Notes: generated by a model not told the origin, from the sequence alone. DNA of 64,000 nt from Erysipelothrix amsterdamensis (GCF_940143175.1 NZ_OW659496.1:744001-808000); one strand, 5' to 3'; shown: positions 43,701 to 53,079, counted from the first letter of the stretch. Translations and numbers: made by a program.

Positions 43701-43929
43701 ATGGTGTGTCTCTGAAGATGAATTGATGATTTCAGCGGTTCAATATCGCATTGGTATGGAAACCCCTCCCAATATTGGAAGAATAACGAGTTCGATGAAC
43801 GCTTCCGACTATGGTAAGCGACACAGTATTGATAAAGTAATACCTTTTATATATCATGCGAAAATTAAAGAGGCATGGTCAGATCTTCTAAATCATCAAA
43901 TACTTGAAATTGATGCGGAATTGAGTTAA
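40765..43929 (+). CDS. hsdR: Type I restriction endonuclease and translocase subunit
   Basis: A 1,054-residue HsdR. The N-terminal nuclease domain shows DITLLINGLPIVQIELKQ (PD-ExK-like). Helicase motifs follow: HATGSGKTLTSF near 292, VVDECHRA near 418, FGFTGTP near 446 and the C-terminal RecA-like part with DRLLTGFDAP and QAFSRTNRTYPGKEKG near 730. AATAGGGGG lies upstream, 21 nt after hsdS. No inactivating change is visible, so the system appears complete. Confidence 0.95.
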   Translation: MSRKYDNELELERKLIESLGEGHNQWTYRSDLKSEADLWSNLREKIIRNNLDALNDVMLTDYEFELIKTELLSKTTTPFNAAKWLKGENGIARITIDREDVSLGSLSLVLYSNRDIGGGISSYEVVNQIATKPSNADGRDRRFDITLLINGLPIVQIELKQVRAKDGFYQAFRQIKKYAEEGLFRNNIFSTLQLFVISNEQTTRYFANAMPEQMNEKFLFSWRTKDNERIEDIYEFSKQVLNIPDAHRLIADYTIVSEDQDNKTLMVLHPYQIHAIESLYRAAMQHQSGYIWHATGSGKTLTSFVSTKLLARKTGIDRTIMLVDRKDLDNQTTGEFTKFASEFNTGISTGTASSNSLIVGTGSSRELSEALLSESNTNTIIVTTRQKLDAAMRYAENLELERGTQRFKKLVGSHIVFVVDECHRAVSSEGMEEIKKLFPNSTWFGFTGTPIFEVNKKQAQGRLARTTEDQYGPCLHTYTIKNALDDHSVLGFQVEHEDTVGSLELDNAIFRFMRHSDAKNDLSDNELNEVINKMEPIDKEKYLSNSHYDNQKHIDTVIYKILKPDSASIKFKFKNGKPTMSAILTTSSIDMAKRYYKSIKAFTEKEKWHEINYADAKLREGYAIDDPDFPRVAITYSLQENDDQAYEIQNEMKEIINDYNRAYGTSWRVEDIDRYNGDINNRLARKKGEYKIPGNQVDLVIVVDRLLTGFDAPTIQTLFVDRNLMYANLIQAFSRTNRTYPGKEKGLIVTFRKPETMVKNVEEATLLYSNDNTNDSGLIYPSYEESKRKFDKASLKFNKLVKGPITFSEDAPIENNIEFVKAYQELTRSYEALVTYDDFNEVIATSKTLQEKVALLHDNEGLYQTIKASLMLEETEKKEPMDLGDVEFYSDIASTIYDVDSAYITKLLGLYAPYNSSVREDIEKAMDKLNKSEFIKNIYRAILNDIDSGIIKPDDDTQAVKRYYFSEARDSTISLFAQEWCVSEDELMISAVQYRIGMETPPNIGRITSSMNASDYGKRHSIDKVIPFIYHAKIKEAWSDLLNHQILEIDAELS

Positions 43930-44009
43930 TAATTTTGACAAGATAAAAGACTCATTCAATTCTGAACTGCTCCCTGTCAAGTAGACAGGTGAAATAAATA
44001 AAATATCCA

Positions 44010-44045
44010 AGATGATTTATCACTTTATGATGAATCATCTTTTTT
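44010..44045 (+). terminator. Hairpin terminator at the edge of IS A
   Basis: AGATGATT and AATCATCT pair around a 15-nt loop, followed by T6. It can end the hsdMSR transcript and shield orfB. Confidence 0.6.
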
Positions 44046-44991
44046 ATGCTACAAGTGACTGCATTTGTTTTTCTCTAATGTTTGACCAGTAAGCTTCAAT
44101 CTTCTTGTTAGTTGGAATCGCGTAGACTACAGGTGTCTCTGTTCCTAGCGCTTCAGTTCGAACCATCATTGGTGTTTTGTTTTTGAAGCGTTTCTGAAGT
44201 CTCTTGTTGTTATAAAAATCAATATACACTTCAATTGCTTTCTTCAATTCGCTTCTTGTACTGAATTCATTAGGGTAGTACATTTCTGATTTGATTGTTC
44301 CCCAAAATCCTTCCATAGGACCATTATCAATACAATGTCCCACTCTAGACATACTTTGCATCACTCCTTGATCTTCTAGCTGTTTCCTAAATGCCCTACT
44401 TGTGTATTGGAATCCGCGGTCACTGTGAAATAAAGGTTTTGCCTCTGGATATCTCGCGATAGCTTTATGATAAGTATCAAACACAAGTTGATTATTGTTC
44501 CGATCACTTATTTGATACGCCACAACACTTAAATCATAAAGATCAATAATCGCACTGAGATATAGTTTCTTACTTGAACCTTTAATCTTAAATTCTGTGA
44601 CGTCTGTCAGCCATTTTTCATTCGGTTTTGCGGCAAAGAAATTTCGATTTAAAATATTTTCAGCTGTGATTTCAGGAGTGCTTCGTGAATATTTTTTAGA
44701 CTTTTGACGAATCACTGATTTCACCCCTAGCATCTTCATGAGTCTATGAATCCTCTTCGAGTTATATTGAACGCTATTCAACTCATTGATCCAATCCGTC
44801 ATGCGTCGATAGCCTAAGATATGTCCAAATAGTTCATCATAATCAAGAATGAGATTGCAAAGCTCATGATTTTCAATTTCATTGCTTGTTTCAACACGAT
44901 GCGTCCATTTATAATAACTACTTCTTGCGATTTTAAGTACCTTACACATCCACTGAATACTCCAGCCATGTTTATGATGTAGTTCCTGCAC
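44044..44991 (-). CDS. IS3-family transposase OrfB (IS A)
   Basis: A 315-residue DDE integrase. HTH_21-like N-terminus (YRRMTDWINEL, RIHRLMKMLGVKS), then catalytic motifs WLTDVTEF, FHSDRGFQYTS and GPMEGFWGTIKSE, giving D, D and E, with the usual C-terminal YNNKRLQKRFKNKTP. It starts 12 nt after orfA in another phase, so production as an OrfAB fusion by programmed frameshift is expected. It seems intact. Confidence 0.92.
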   Translation of the reverse strand: MQELHHKHGWSIQWMCKVLKIARSSYYKWTHRVETSNEIENHELCNLILDYDELFGHILGYRRMTDWINELNSVQYNSKRIHRLMKMLGVKSVIRQKSKKYSRSTPEITAENILNRNFFAAKPNEKWLTDVTEFKIKGSSKKLYLSAIIDLYDLSVVAYQISDRNNNQLVFDTYHKAIARYPEAKPLFHSDRGFQYTSRAFRKQLEDQGVMQSMSRVGHCIDNGPMEGFWGTIKSEMYYPNEFSTRSELKKAIEVYIDFYNNKRLQKRFKNKTPMMVRTEALGTETPVVYAIPTNKKIEAYWSNIREKQMQSLVA

Positions 44992-45002
44992 TGCGAGATA
45001 CT

Positions 45003-45707
45003 TTACTTCTTGTTTTGCTTTGGAGAATATCGCCCCCTTTCGATTTCCTTCACTTTTTTTAATAGAATGTTCTCGCGTTCTTTCAGTTCGAGTTGTCTTT
45101 CAAGTAGTTTTACTTTACGTTCTAAACGTTCTTCATTACTAAGTTGATCTTCTTGTTTTCGCTTGCCACGTTTATCAAGAAGACCATCATCTCCCAATTC
45201 GTTATACTTTTTCACCCACTGATAAACCTGAGCATAAGAAAGTTCATAGCGCTCAGCAGTCCCCTTATAATCGTAGTCATGTTCAATACAATATGCGACA
45301 ATTTCCTGACGCTCCTCAATTGTTGTTTTTCTACCTTTTGTCATATAGACTTCTCCTTTAGGATCGTAATCCTTTATAGTTTCAAGTCTATTATACTTTT
45401 TTATCCATCCGCGCAAAACCTCATGGGAACTTATACCATATTTAATACTAATATCTTTAAGAGAACCTGCGCCTTCAAGATAATCCCTAATTGCGGATTC
45501 CTTGAGCTCTTTCGAATAACTTTTGTTTCGATCTTTATCTGAAAAAACTTCAATACCATAAGTTTGATACTTTTTCACCCAACTACGTAATGTACTAGAA
45601 TCAATAGATAATTCTTCAGCTATTTCTGGTGCACCTTTTATGCCATTCAAATATTCATTAATTGCTTGTTCTTTTATTTCGGCTGGATATTTATTCTTTC
45701 TCCCCAT
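45003..45707 (-). CDS. IS3-family OrfA (IS A)
   Basis: A 234-residue OrfA, longer than the common ~100 residues, with three helix-turn-helix units (IKEQAINEYLNGIKGAPEIA; LKESAIRDYLEGAGSLKDIS; ERQEIVAYCIEHDYDYKGTA) and a C-terminal leucine-rich coiled coil (LERKVKLLERQLELKERENI). AGGAGGAGC lies upstream. It binds the IS ends and forms the transposase with OrfB, as in IS150-type elements. Confidence 0.9.
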   Translation of the reverse strand: MGRKNKYPAEIKEQAINEYLNGIKGAPEIAEELSIDSSTLRSWVKKYQTYGIEVFSDKDRNKSYSKELKESAIRDYLEGAGSLKDISIKYGISSHEVLRGWIKKYNRLETIKDYDPKGEVYMTKGRKTTIEERQEIVAYCIEHDYDYKGTAERYELSYAQVYQWVKKYNELGDDGLLDKRGKRKQEDQLSNEERLERKVKLLERQLELKERENILLKKVKEIERGRYSPKQNKK

Positions 45708-45900
45708 AGAAAAAGCTCCTCCTTTTTTGTAGTGCCCGATTTTATTTATTTCGGGTGTCTACTTTAAGGGGAGCTTATCATTCAATGAATGAGTCTTTTG
45801 TTCGACTAAGTTGCTCCAAATATTTATTAGTGGTATTTAATGTGAACTTTGTAAACTAAAACACTAAAATTTATTATTTAGAAATTTTAGAGAAAAAAAC

Positions 45901-46038
45901 TTGTATACAAACTCATACATGATATAATAATTATAGTAAATCGACTTAAGTTATATCTTAGAAGGAAAAGCACTTCTGCAGTTTGTGCAGGATGGCTTAT
46001 CCCACCATTTAAAATTTAGACTCACTTTTAAGTGGGTT
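45901..46038 (+). ncRNA. Candidate structured small RNA, copy 2
   Basis: The promoter (TTGTAT 45901, 16 nt, TATAAT 45923) and the following ~70 nt match copy 1 almost base for base. Differences sit where pairing can be kept: AAGC instead of AAGU opposite loop GGCUU, and GGAU/AUCC instead of GGAU/GUCC. The terminator (CTCACTT/AAGTGGG plus T6, 46021-46036) is unrelated in sequence to that of copy 1. No gene lies immediately downstream, which argues that the RNA can work as a free transcript, or that its gene was lost to insertion. Confidence 0.65.
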
Positions 46039-46280
46039 TTTTGTGTTTTTAATTTTAAAGGTTACCAAAAAGTTACCAAAGTTATGAGAATATAAAATAC
46101 TCACTAATTTCGACACAACTTTGAGAAACTTTATGAATTCAAGGCATGTTCTATACATACCATGATTCACTAAAAAAACAACGCACCATCAAAGGGAACT
46201 GACCTAGTTCCGTGGGACTAAAGAAAAAAACCTCTTGTATGAGAATTATTGTAAAATAGTTCAATATAGGAGGTTTTTAT

Positions 46281-46598
46281 ATGGGAACACGAACTATGCA
46301 TAGCTATGAGACAAAGATGAAAGTTATAGAAATGAAATTGGCAGGATACTCAAGCAGGTTTATTCAGACTGAACTTGGAATAAAAAATGTAACACAAGTC
46401 AAAACATGGTGGAGATGGTATCGAAATGGTGAACACTATCGATTTTCTCAACCTGTAGGCAAGCAATATACTTTTGGAAAAGGGCCTGAAGGAGACACGG
46501 TCGAAGAAACACAAAGACTTAGAATTAAATCTTTGGAGCAACAAATTGAACTATTAAAAAAGTATTTGGAAAGAGAAAGGATGTGGTTCCTGAAATAA
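46281..46598 (+). CDS. IS3-family OrfA (IS B)
   Basis: A 105-residue OrfA with an N-terminal helix-turn-helix (MHSYETKMKVIEMKLAGYSS ... VKTWWRWY) and a C-terminal leucine-zipper helix (RLRIKSLEQQIELLKKYLE). TAGGAGG lies upstream. Its 3' end overlaps orfB by 16 nt in another phase, the standard frameshift layout. Confidence 0.9.
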   Translation: MGTRTMHSYETKMKVIEMKLAGYSSRFIQTELGIKNVTQVKTWWRWYRNGEHYRFSQPVGKQYTFGKGPEGDTVEETQRLRIKSLEQQIELLKKYLERERMWFLK

Positions 46599-47434
46599 TC
46601 ATCAAGCTCGTTGAAGAGTATCGCAACACTGTATCAATTAAAGATATCTTGAATCTTTTTGGGGTACCTAAGTCAACGTATTACCGTTGGACTAAAAAAG
46701 AGCAACTAGATTCTAATAATTATTCTGTCAATGAAGCATTAGTAATTGAACTTTGTAAAGAAAATAAATTTCGTTATGGATATCGAAAAATAACTGCATT
46801 AATTCGAAAAGAAAGAATTATCAATAAGAATACTGTTCAAAAGATAATGCAGAAACACCAATGTCAATGCCGTGTTAAGGTCAAACGGTATCGAAAAAAC
46901 AAAAATCCGAAGATCATTATGCCCAATATCATTAATCGCGACTTTAAATCACTACGTCCTCTAGAGAAATTGGTGACAGATATCACTTACATCCCTTATG
47001 GCCATAAAATGCTCTATTTATCTACGATCATGGATTTATATAATGGTGAGATTATTGCGTCTACATTGAGTGACAGACAAAACCTAGAATGTGTGGTTGA
47101 TACATTAAATCAACTTCCGGATATCGTTCAGCCATGTATTCTTCATTCTGATCAAGGAAGTGTCTATACATCAAAAGAGTATCAACTTAGAGTAAAAAAT
47201 AAAAGCATTACCATGAGTATGTCCCGTAAGGGGACACCCGCTGATAATGCTCCTATCGAATCGTTTCATGCCTCTCTAAAGTGTGAAACATTCGAATTAA
47301 ACCCAGAACTAAAGGGTTCTACTGAAATTGTATCACAAACTGTGATAAACTATTTAAAATATTACAATGAAAATCGAATACAAGAAAAGCTAGGATATCA
47401 ATCGCCCGTAAATTATCGGTTAACTTCATCCTAA
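46583..47434 (+). CDS. IS3-family transposase OrfB (IS B)
   Basis: A 283-residue DDE transposase: YGYRKITALIRKE, then LVTDITYIPYG, LHSDQGSVYTS and APIESFHASLK supply D, D and E; the end YYNENRIQEKLGYQSPVNY is typical. The frame is complete, so the element may still be active. Confidence 0.92.
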   Translation: MVPEIIIKLVEEYRNTVSIKDILNLFGVPKSTYYRWTKKEQLDSNNYSVNEALVIELCKENKFRYGYRKITALIRKERIINKNTVQKIMQKHQCQCRVKVKRYRKNKNPKIIMPNIINRDFKSLRPLEKLVTDITYIPYGHKMLYLSTIMDLYNGEIIASTLSDRQNLECVVDTLNQLPDIVQPCILHSDQGSVYTSKEYQLRVKNKSITMSMSRKGTPADNAPIESFHASLKCETFELNPELKGSTEIVSQTVINYLKYYNENRIQEKLGYQSPVNYRLTSS

Positions 47435-47492
47435 CTTGGTTTTTTCTTTAGTCCCACGGAACTAGGTCAGTTCCAAGGTACGTTGTTTTTTA

Positions 47493-50400
47493 TTAATTAG
47501 GTTGACGCTTACGTTTATTTAGTATGAAAAATAGTGTTCCAATTACCACTGCACTAATACCTAAAACAATAATACTCATAGGTGATTCGACACCTGTACC
47601 AGGAAGCTTCGAATCTGAAGAGTCTTTTGTTTGAGAAGGATTATTTGGATCGACTGGATCAATTGGTTTAATTGAATCGATTGATTTCATTTTTTCTAAC
47701 GCTCTTATAGCATCATTGAGTTCAATCCCGATTGCATCAATAACATGTTGACTATCAGCATCTTGATTTTCTAACATCGTAATTGCATTTTTAAGGATGG
47801 ATTCAAATTTAGTCCAACTTTCCTCAGTATATTCATCTTTTTTAAGAGTTTTTGATGTTCCAACTAATGCTTGTAAGGCATCATAATTTACATCTTCCTC
47901 TGAAGTAAGTTCAAGATGACTCATTGCCTTTGCTAATGTTCGAACCATTTCATCAATAGATAATTGAGTAGCTTCTTCATTTTTATAAAGTTCTTTTGCA
48001 CTTATAAGGACTGTTTCAAACTCTTTCCAACTTAATTCAGTATATAGTTCTGGTTTTAGTTCTGAAGCTTGTTCAATAAGAGTTTTTAAGTGTGTCTTAT
48101 CTACAGGAATAATTTTTTCACCATAGTTTAAAGCATAAGTTCCAAGCTCATGAGTCTTGAATACAAGTGCATCATCTACATACTTAGCATTGACTGGTGT
48201 CCATGTTCCATCTGATTGAAGATGGAGTAGTTCAGTCACTGGTTGCGATGCTTTCATGAAAATAAATTGACGAGTCGAACGTGTTGGAATTGTTACAGTA
48301 ACTTCACCATTAAGTGGTTTCACTTCAATACCGTTACGTACAAGACTCATATTGTAAATATCTACATCAATCATTTTTTCTTCAAATTCTTTTTTGAGTG
48401 TTTCATCTTTAGTAACATTAAGTATATCTGTGTTTTCAATAACATTTGAAAGACCAGTCATACTTATATTAAATTCTTTGTTCTCTAATGTGACTTCGTA
48501 AGGTGGTACTACTTTCTCAATGCGAACATTATCTAATACAACATCTTTGTAACTTCTAAAGTTTGCTTCTTTATTCGAGGAATCTTGAAGATCAGGAGCT
48601 ACACTTGTTGAATAGATACCAAACCATGTTTGTCCAGACTTTGATCCTGTAATTTCAACTTCAAAGCGTTGTGCACCATCTTTATTGAGTGTAGCAGTCA
48701 GAGGGATTTGTTGTTCATTTCCTGTAAATTCTCCATCACCAATCATAACTGCATATGTTCCTTCTGATCCTGCTTCGTAATCAAATGAAACTTTGTATGT
48801 TTCTCCAATTTCAAAGCGGATATTTTGAGGAATCGTTTGGTAAACAAGTTTTCTACGTTGTGTTAAACCATTTGTTTTCAAGGACCAATCGCCATCAATT
48901 ACGTCTGAAATTTTCTTATTGTTCCAACCACGTTGAGTATATGGCTCATGCTTTTCGGATAAGTGAGTTCTGTTATCTTCAACACCTTCAACGTTCCCCA
49001 CAACAAATGGGTAAATACCTTGAGTACTATTTTCAAAGTCTTGGTAGAATACATTTTCTTTTAGATGAGGATTACCATTGTTTTTTGTAATTCGCACATC
49101 GTCGAAGTATGTCGCGCCATCTCCCGCTTCACGGATTAAGGATAATGTAACATTTTTACCATTAGTAGGTGCGGTAAAGTACACAAACATATTTTGGAAG
49201 TAACTATTGTTATTCACAGTAGATGAGTTTGTATTGTGTGCATATGCTTTTACATAGTTTTTTGCGATAGATTTTTCGGTATAGTTAGATATTATTTCTC
49301 CATCCACATTAAGTTCAAGAATTGCTTTCGAATCTGAACGGTTGTCGACACCAACATAAACTACATAAGTATCACCAGCTTCTAAATCTGTAAGTATCTG
49401 ACTAACCTTAGTTGTCTCCGAATTATCCTGAATACGTAACATATCATTACTTGCTTGTGATTTTATGACATCTGCATTTTCTCCTGTCACATCCCATGCA
49501 TCAAGATTTTGATAATTGAATCCTGGATCTACAATATGAGCACCACTTCCGTAGCTTACATTTTTTTCTGCCTGGTCTCCTTTATAGATTACATAAGGAA
49601 TATCTGCTTTTGCATCTAAGGTAATTCGACCATCTTTAACTGTAATAGTATCAATTAATTTATTACCGGTTTCAGTCAACTGGTAAAACTTAACAGACGA
49701 TACATTCCAATCGCTTGGAATTTCCCAAGTTGATGTTCCACCTTTTTTATTAAAGTGATAAAGCTTTTCTTGATCGCCTGTAAGGTTATTTCCATTTTCA
49801 TCCCAGTTCCAAGGAAGAAGATACTTATCACCATCTAAGATTAAACGATCGTTAAGTTTTATGGTACGAGAACGATAATTATCGCGGTCATTTTTATAAT
49901 CATTTGATTTTCTTTCGATTATTAATTTATCATTTGCGTCATTTACAAGTTCAACCATCATTTCAGGGTTCCAATCAAAGTTTTTACCTTTTGAGTTAGT
50001 CATATTAACTGGAGTTCCTTCAACCCAACGATTCACCTTAAAGTGTTGTATATATTTTGTAGAAAGGTTATTTTCGAAAAGATTTACAATATAACCATTA
50101 TAATCGTTACGTCCTTGCCATCCTTCAAAGTCTTTCATGTTATAACCACCTAGGAGCGGATATTCGGCAGCGCCACCATATGAAGGGAAGTCTGCAGGCC
50201 ATGAATCACGTTGTTGGTTAAAGATAAAGCGCGTTAATGTTGAGTTGATACCTTTTAGCGTATAACCTCCATAAGTAAGGTCGGCTGCCCAGTGTTGGAA
50301 TGTTGAATCAGGTTCAAATGCATAACCCCATTCTCCGCCTAAACGCCATCCTTGATCATGAATTTCTTTTGCGAGTTGATGACTTGTCCATGCATTGTTG

Positions 50401-53024
50401 TCACCAGATTGACCATTACCCCATACGTCAACATAAATCCAGTCAAGGTTGTCACCAACTAAGTTTTTAAGGTCTTCAAATCGAGAACGACGTCCATTTG
50501 CTAAATCGATGGCAGCATCAATATTGATACCTTGATCAATCCAGTTCCAACCGTAGTTGTAGGAACCATCTGCAGATTTACGTAAGATTTTTTCATTGAA
50601 ATATTTTGACTCTAGATAAGTTTCACTCGCATTAACATGAATACCAATCTTTGCGCCAAAGTCCACCGATTCATCTATTAAGTATTTGAACTCTTCAACA
50701 CCACCCATGCGACGTCCAATATCTGCATAGTTTAAGTGTCCTGAGTCATGTCCTTCACTACCATAACCTTTTAGTAAAACTGATTGTCCAAGGCCATCTG
50801 TATGCAAGTTTATTTTTTTAATACCATCTAATGTCATTAAGAATGGGTTTTGAGCATGAGAACCAAAGTTCATTGCGATTCGATAAGCTACTAAATCTTT
50901 AACCGATTCTGCACCAACTGGTGAATACATAATATCTCTAAATGCAATAGCACCATCTTGCCAGTTCACAACACCATCATCATTAGCATCTTCTGTAATG
51001 ACAACTTTAGCTTCTGGTAATTCAAGTGTTTGTTCATTGAACATCACATCACGGTGGTAAATCCATGGTGAACTAGATAATCCTACTGAGTTATAAGACT
51101 CAAATTCTTTTACACGTGCATTTATACGTACAAAGTCATTTACGCCACCACCTGATGAGTACTGTGAATTACTGTGCATACTTGCTGAAAGTTCGCTGTT
51201 TGAAATGACAGCATACATATAATTACTGTTAAAACTTCGTAGTGTGTCAGTTACCTCCGTTAATGTATCACCATTAACAGTTGTATCAGTTGAAATTTTT
51301 GCGCCGTACACATTAGCATTCGTTTCCGATGAATTGACGGATACTAAACTATGATTTGGAATTTCGAGGGTACGGATAATTTCTTCATTTGTTTTTTGTG
51401 AAGTATTATTATTCTTAATTTCAGTTACACTAAATTCAAGAGTATTATTTTTCACTTCCAAAAGTATCGTAAGATCAGCATTAATTTTATTTTCCGTATT
51501 GATTGCTTTTAAAATATATTTAATACTATTTTCGGATACTTTTTCTAAGCTTACTTCTGGAACAATATCAACATTATTAATTTTAATAGTATCAATTTTA
51601 GTTGGTTGACCTTGCATTTTTTTACCATTTGTTAAGGTGTAATCGAGCACCCTTGGAAATGCTTCGTCAAGACGAACTGTCATATCTGAAGATTTAATTT
51701 CTACAGGTACGACACCTTCATTATCTGGATCAACAGGACGCTCAGGTGTTATTTTCGTAACTTTAACATTATCGACTAACACTGAACCCATACCGCGATC
51801 TTTAAAAAATCCAAATGCTCCTATGCCTTTAGCAAGGCCATCCATTGTATTCGAAAGAATTTGTTGTCCATCAATAAAAAGCGTTATTGTTTGATCCTCT
51901 ACAACAGTCTTCCAGTGGTGGACCTCATTTGGATTTAATACTGTTCCTTTGGAAGTAGGGGACCATGCTGGTTTAGCACCAAAGTTTTCTGTGAAATAAT
52001 CCCCTTGATTATCTCCAATTACAGCATAACCATATTCACCACCATCTTGAACACGCACAAGTTGACCAAAACGAATCATATCGTTAATGGCGTCCTCTGC
52101 TTTTTCAATCGTAATGTCAGCTTCAAAAATATAATTTTCTAAAAGTGGTGTTTCTCTGAAGATAATAAGATTTTTATCTCTTGATTGAAAATAAAGTCGT
52201 ACTGAATTATTGCCATCATGTGTGATGATTGATGTTTCGACTTTTCCTTTTTCAACGGTAAACATCTCTTTTAGTGATTCATCCGTCAAATCTTCAAAAT
52301 TAGTTTCAAACGTATATTCCTCATAAGTATCAAGGACCGGTCTCTCAAATTCAGGTTCTGGAATAACAATATCATCTTGGTTATCCGCTTTTACAAGAAT
52401 TTTTGAGAGAATTCCTGAATAGGTCCCTAGTTTTACGACAATGTCTTCAGACTTTTCTTGAAGTTGATTGATGACATTTGTATCGAATGATTGAGTAAAT
52501 AGCTGTTTCTTATCACCATCATCACTTGTAATCCAAGCAATTAGAAGATCATCTTTTAAAGAAACTTCTAACGTATTTTTCGAACCTAATTTAGGACCTG
52601 GTAGTCGATTGTCATTTTTATAAGTACCATTTCCGTCAACTTTATATTCCCAAAACCACCCACCTGCATCATACGCTACAGTTAGAAAATTCTTAGAATC
52701 AGTATAGAATAAATGAACCCCAAAGCGGCTTTTTTCTGAGGTGTTCTCTGCAATAAAATCAAATGTAAAGTTTGCTTCTTTACCATCTGTTTTCCATTCC
52801 TTATTAGGTTTAAAGATTGCAGGATTGTCTTGATTATCATTTCTATCAGATGATGAAAGTTCATAATAGCGTACGCCATCTTTGATAACTTCCTTCACGG
52901 ATCCGTTACTTGCAGAAATAGATTCCCACTCTGCGGTATTGTCAGCATAGATTTTACTTGGATTCGTAGTCATTGTTGTTAAGGCAACGACTATAGTAAG
53001 AAATCCAGTTAAAAATTTCTTCAT
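47493..53024 (-). CDS. Wall-anchored endo-alpha-N-acetylgalactosaminidase (GH101)
   Basis: An 1,843-residue secreted enzyme that releases Gal-beta-1,3-GalNAc from mucin-type O-glycans. Signal peptide (FLTGFLTIVVALTTMTTNPS), N-terminal carbohydrate-binding-like modules with LamG-type segments, then the GH101 barrel. Asp866 in YVDVWGNG and Glu898 in GGEWGYAFE lie 32 residues apart, the same spacing as the nucleophile and acid/base (764/796) of the pneumococcal enzyme. C-terminal carbohydrate-binding modules, FIVAR-like helices (about 1640-1770) and LPGTG plus membrane helix follow. AGGAGGAG precedes ATG 53024. A cre-like site lies 56-69 nt upstream. The 3' end is duplicated at 28.8 kb. Confidence 0.93.
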   Translation of the reverse strand: MKKFLTGFLTIVVALTTMTTNPSKIYADNTAEWESISASNGSVKEVIKDGVRYYELSSSDRNDNQDNPAIFKPNKEWKTDGKEANFTFDFIAENTSEKSRFGVHLFYTDSKNFLTVAYDAGGWFWEYKVDGNGTYKNDNRLPGPKLGSKNTLEVSLKDDLLIAWITSDDGDKKQLFTQSFDTNVINQLQEKSEDIVVKLGTYSGILSKILVKADNQDDIVIPEPEFERPVLDTYEEYTFETNFEDLTDESLKEMFTVEKGKVETSIITHDGNNSVRLYFQSRDKNLIIFRETPLLENYIFEADITIEKAEDAINDMIRFGQLVRVQDGGEYGYAVIGDNQGDYFTENFGAKPAWSPTSKGTVLNPNEVHHWKTVVEDQTITLFIDGQQILSNTMDGLAKGIGAFGFFKDRGMGSVLVDNVKVTKITPERPVDPDNEGVVPVEIKSSDMTVRLDEAFPRVLDYTLTNGKKMQGQPTKIDTIKINNVDIVPEVSLEKVSENSIKYILKAINTENKINADLTILLEVKNNTLEFSVTEIKNNNTSQKTNEEIIRTLEIPNHSLVSVNSSETNANVYGAKISTDTTVNGDTLTEVTDTLRSFNSNYMYAVISNSELSASMHSNSQYSSGGGVNDFVRINARVKEFESYNSVGLSSSPWIYHRDVMFNEQTLELPEAKVVITEDANDDGVVNWQDGAIAFRDIMYSPVGAESVKDLVAYRIAMNFGSHAQNPFLMTLDGIKKINLHTDGLGQSVLLKGYGSEGHDSGHLNYADIGRRMGGVEEFKYLIDESVDFGAKIGIHVNASETYLESKYFNEKILRKSADGSYNYGWNWIDQGINIDAAIDLANGRRSRFEDLKNLVGDNLDWIYVDVWGNGQSGDNNAWTSHQLAKEIHDQGWRLGGEWGYAFEPDSTFQHWAADLTYGGYTLKGINSTLTRFIFNQQRDSWPADFPSYGGAAEYPLLGGYNMKDFEGWQGRNDYNGYIVNLFENNLSTKYIQHFKVNRWVEGTPVNMTNSKGKNFDWNPEMMVELVNDANDKLIIERKSNDYKNDRDNYRSRTIKLNDRLILDGDKYLLPWNWDENGNNLTGDQEKLYHFNKKGGTSTWEIPSDWNVSSVKFYQLTETGNKLIDTITVKDGRITLDAKADIPYVIYKGDQAEKNVSYGSGAHIVDPGFNYQNLDAWDVTGENADVIKSQASNDMLRIQDNSETTKVSQILTDLEAGDTYVVYVGVDNRSDSKAILELNVDGEIISNYTEKSIAKNYVKAYAHNTNSSTVNNNSYFQNMFVYFTAPTNGKNVTLSLIREAGDGATYFDDVRITKNNGNPHLKENVFYQDFENSTQGIYPFVVGNVEGVEDNRTHLSEKHEPYTQRGWNNKKISDVIDGDWSLKTNGLTQRRKLVYQTIPQNIRFEIGETYKVSFDYEAGSEGTYAVMIGDGEFTGNEQQIPLTATLNKDGAQRFEVEITGSKSGQTWFGIYSTSVAPDLQDSSNKEANFRSYKDVVLDNVRIEKVVPPYEVTLENKEFNISMTGLSNVIENTDILNVTKDETLKKEFEEKMIDVDIYNMSLVRNGIEVKPLNGEVTVTIPTRSTRQFIFMKASQPVTELLHLQSDGTWTPVNAKYVDDALVFKTHELGTYALNYGEKIIPVDKTHLKTLIEQASELKPELYTELSWKEFETVLISAKELYKNEEATQLSIDEMVRTLAKAMSHLELTSEEDVNYDALQALVGTSKTLKKDEYTEESWTKFESILKNAITMLENQDADSQHVIDAIGIELNDAIRALEKMKSIDSIKPIDPVDPNNPSQTKDSSDSKLPGTGVESPMSIIVLGISAVVIGTLFFILNKRKRQPN

Positions 53025-53079
53025 ATACTCCTCCTTTAGCTCTAGTTCTTTAGCTAATTTAAGTATACAAGTCTCTGTA

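Larger units (their letters stand above)
43945..45799 (-). mobile_element. IS3-family insertion sequence A
   Basis: About 1.85 kb on the minus strand with orfA and orfB. Imperfect inverted ends share AAAAGACTCATTCA at the outside (43945; reverse complement at 45786-45799) and a longer inner block (GCTCCC ... AAGTAGACA ... GAAATAAATAAA). The outer limits are approximate and no target duplication was found. It lies immediately downstream of hsdR. Confidence 0.75.
46201..47468 (+). mobile_element. IS3-family insertion sequence B inside a terminator hairpin
   Basis: orfA and orfB are bounded by inverted ends TGGGACTAAAG (46213) and CTTTAGTCCCA (47455). The symmetry continues outside into CGGAACTAGGTC, so 46201-47468 is inverted over about 30 bp at each end. 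AGTTCC occurs at both junctions (46205 and 47469). The intact terminator copy at 28.7 kb equals the result of deleting one AGTTCC plus the interval. The true end could be at either boundary. Confidence 0.8.

Noticed and set aside
48243-48449. Plus-strand 68-codon frame duplicated at 29525-29731
   Set aside because: It appears twice only because it is antisense to the duplicated GH101 3' end; it has no ribosome site.
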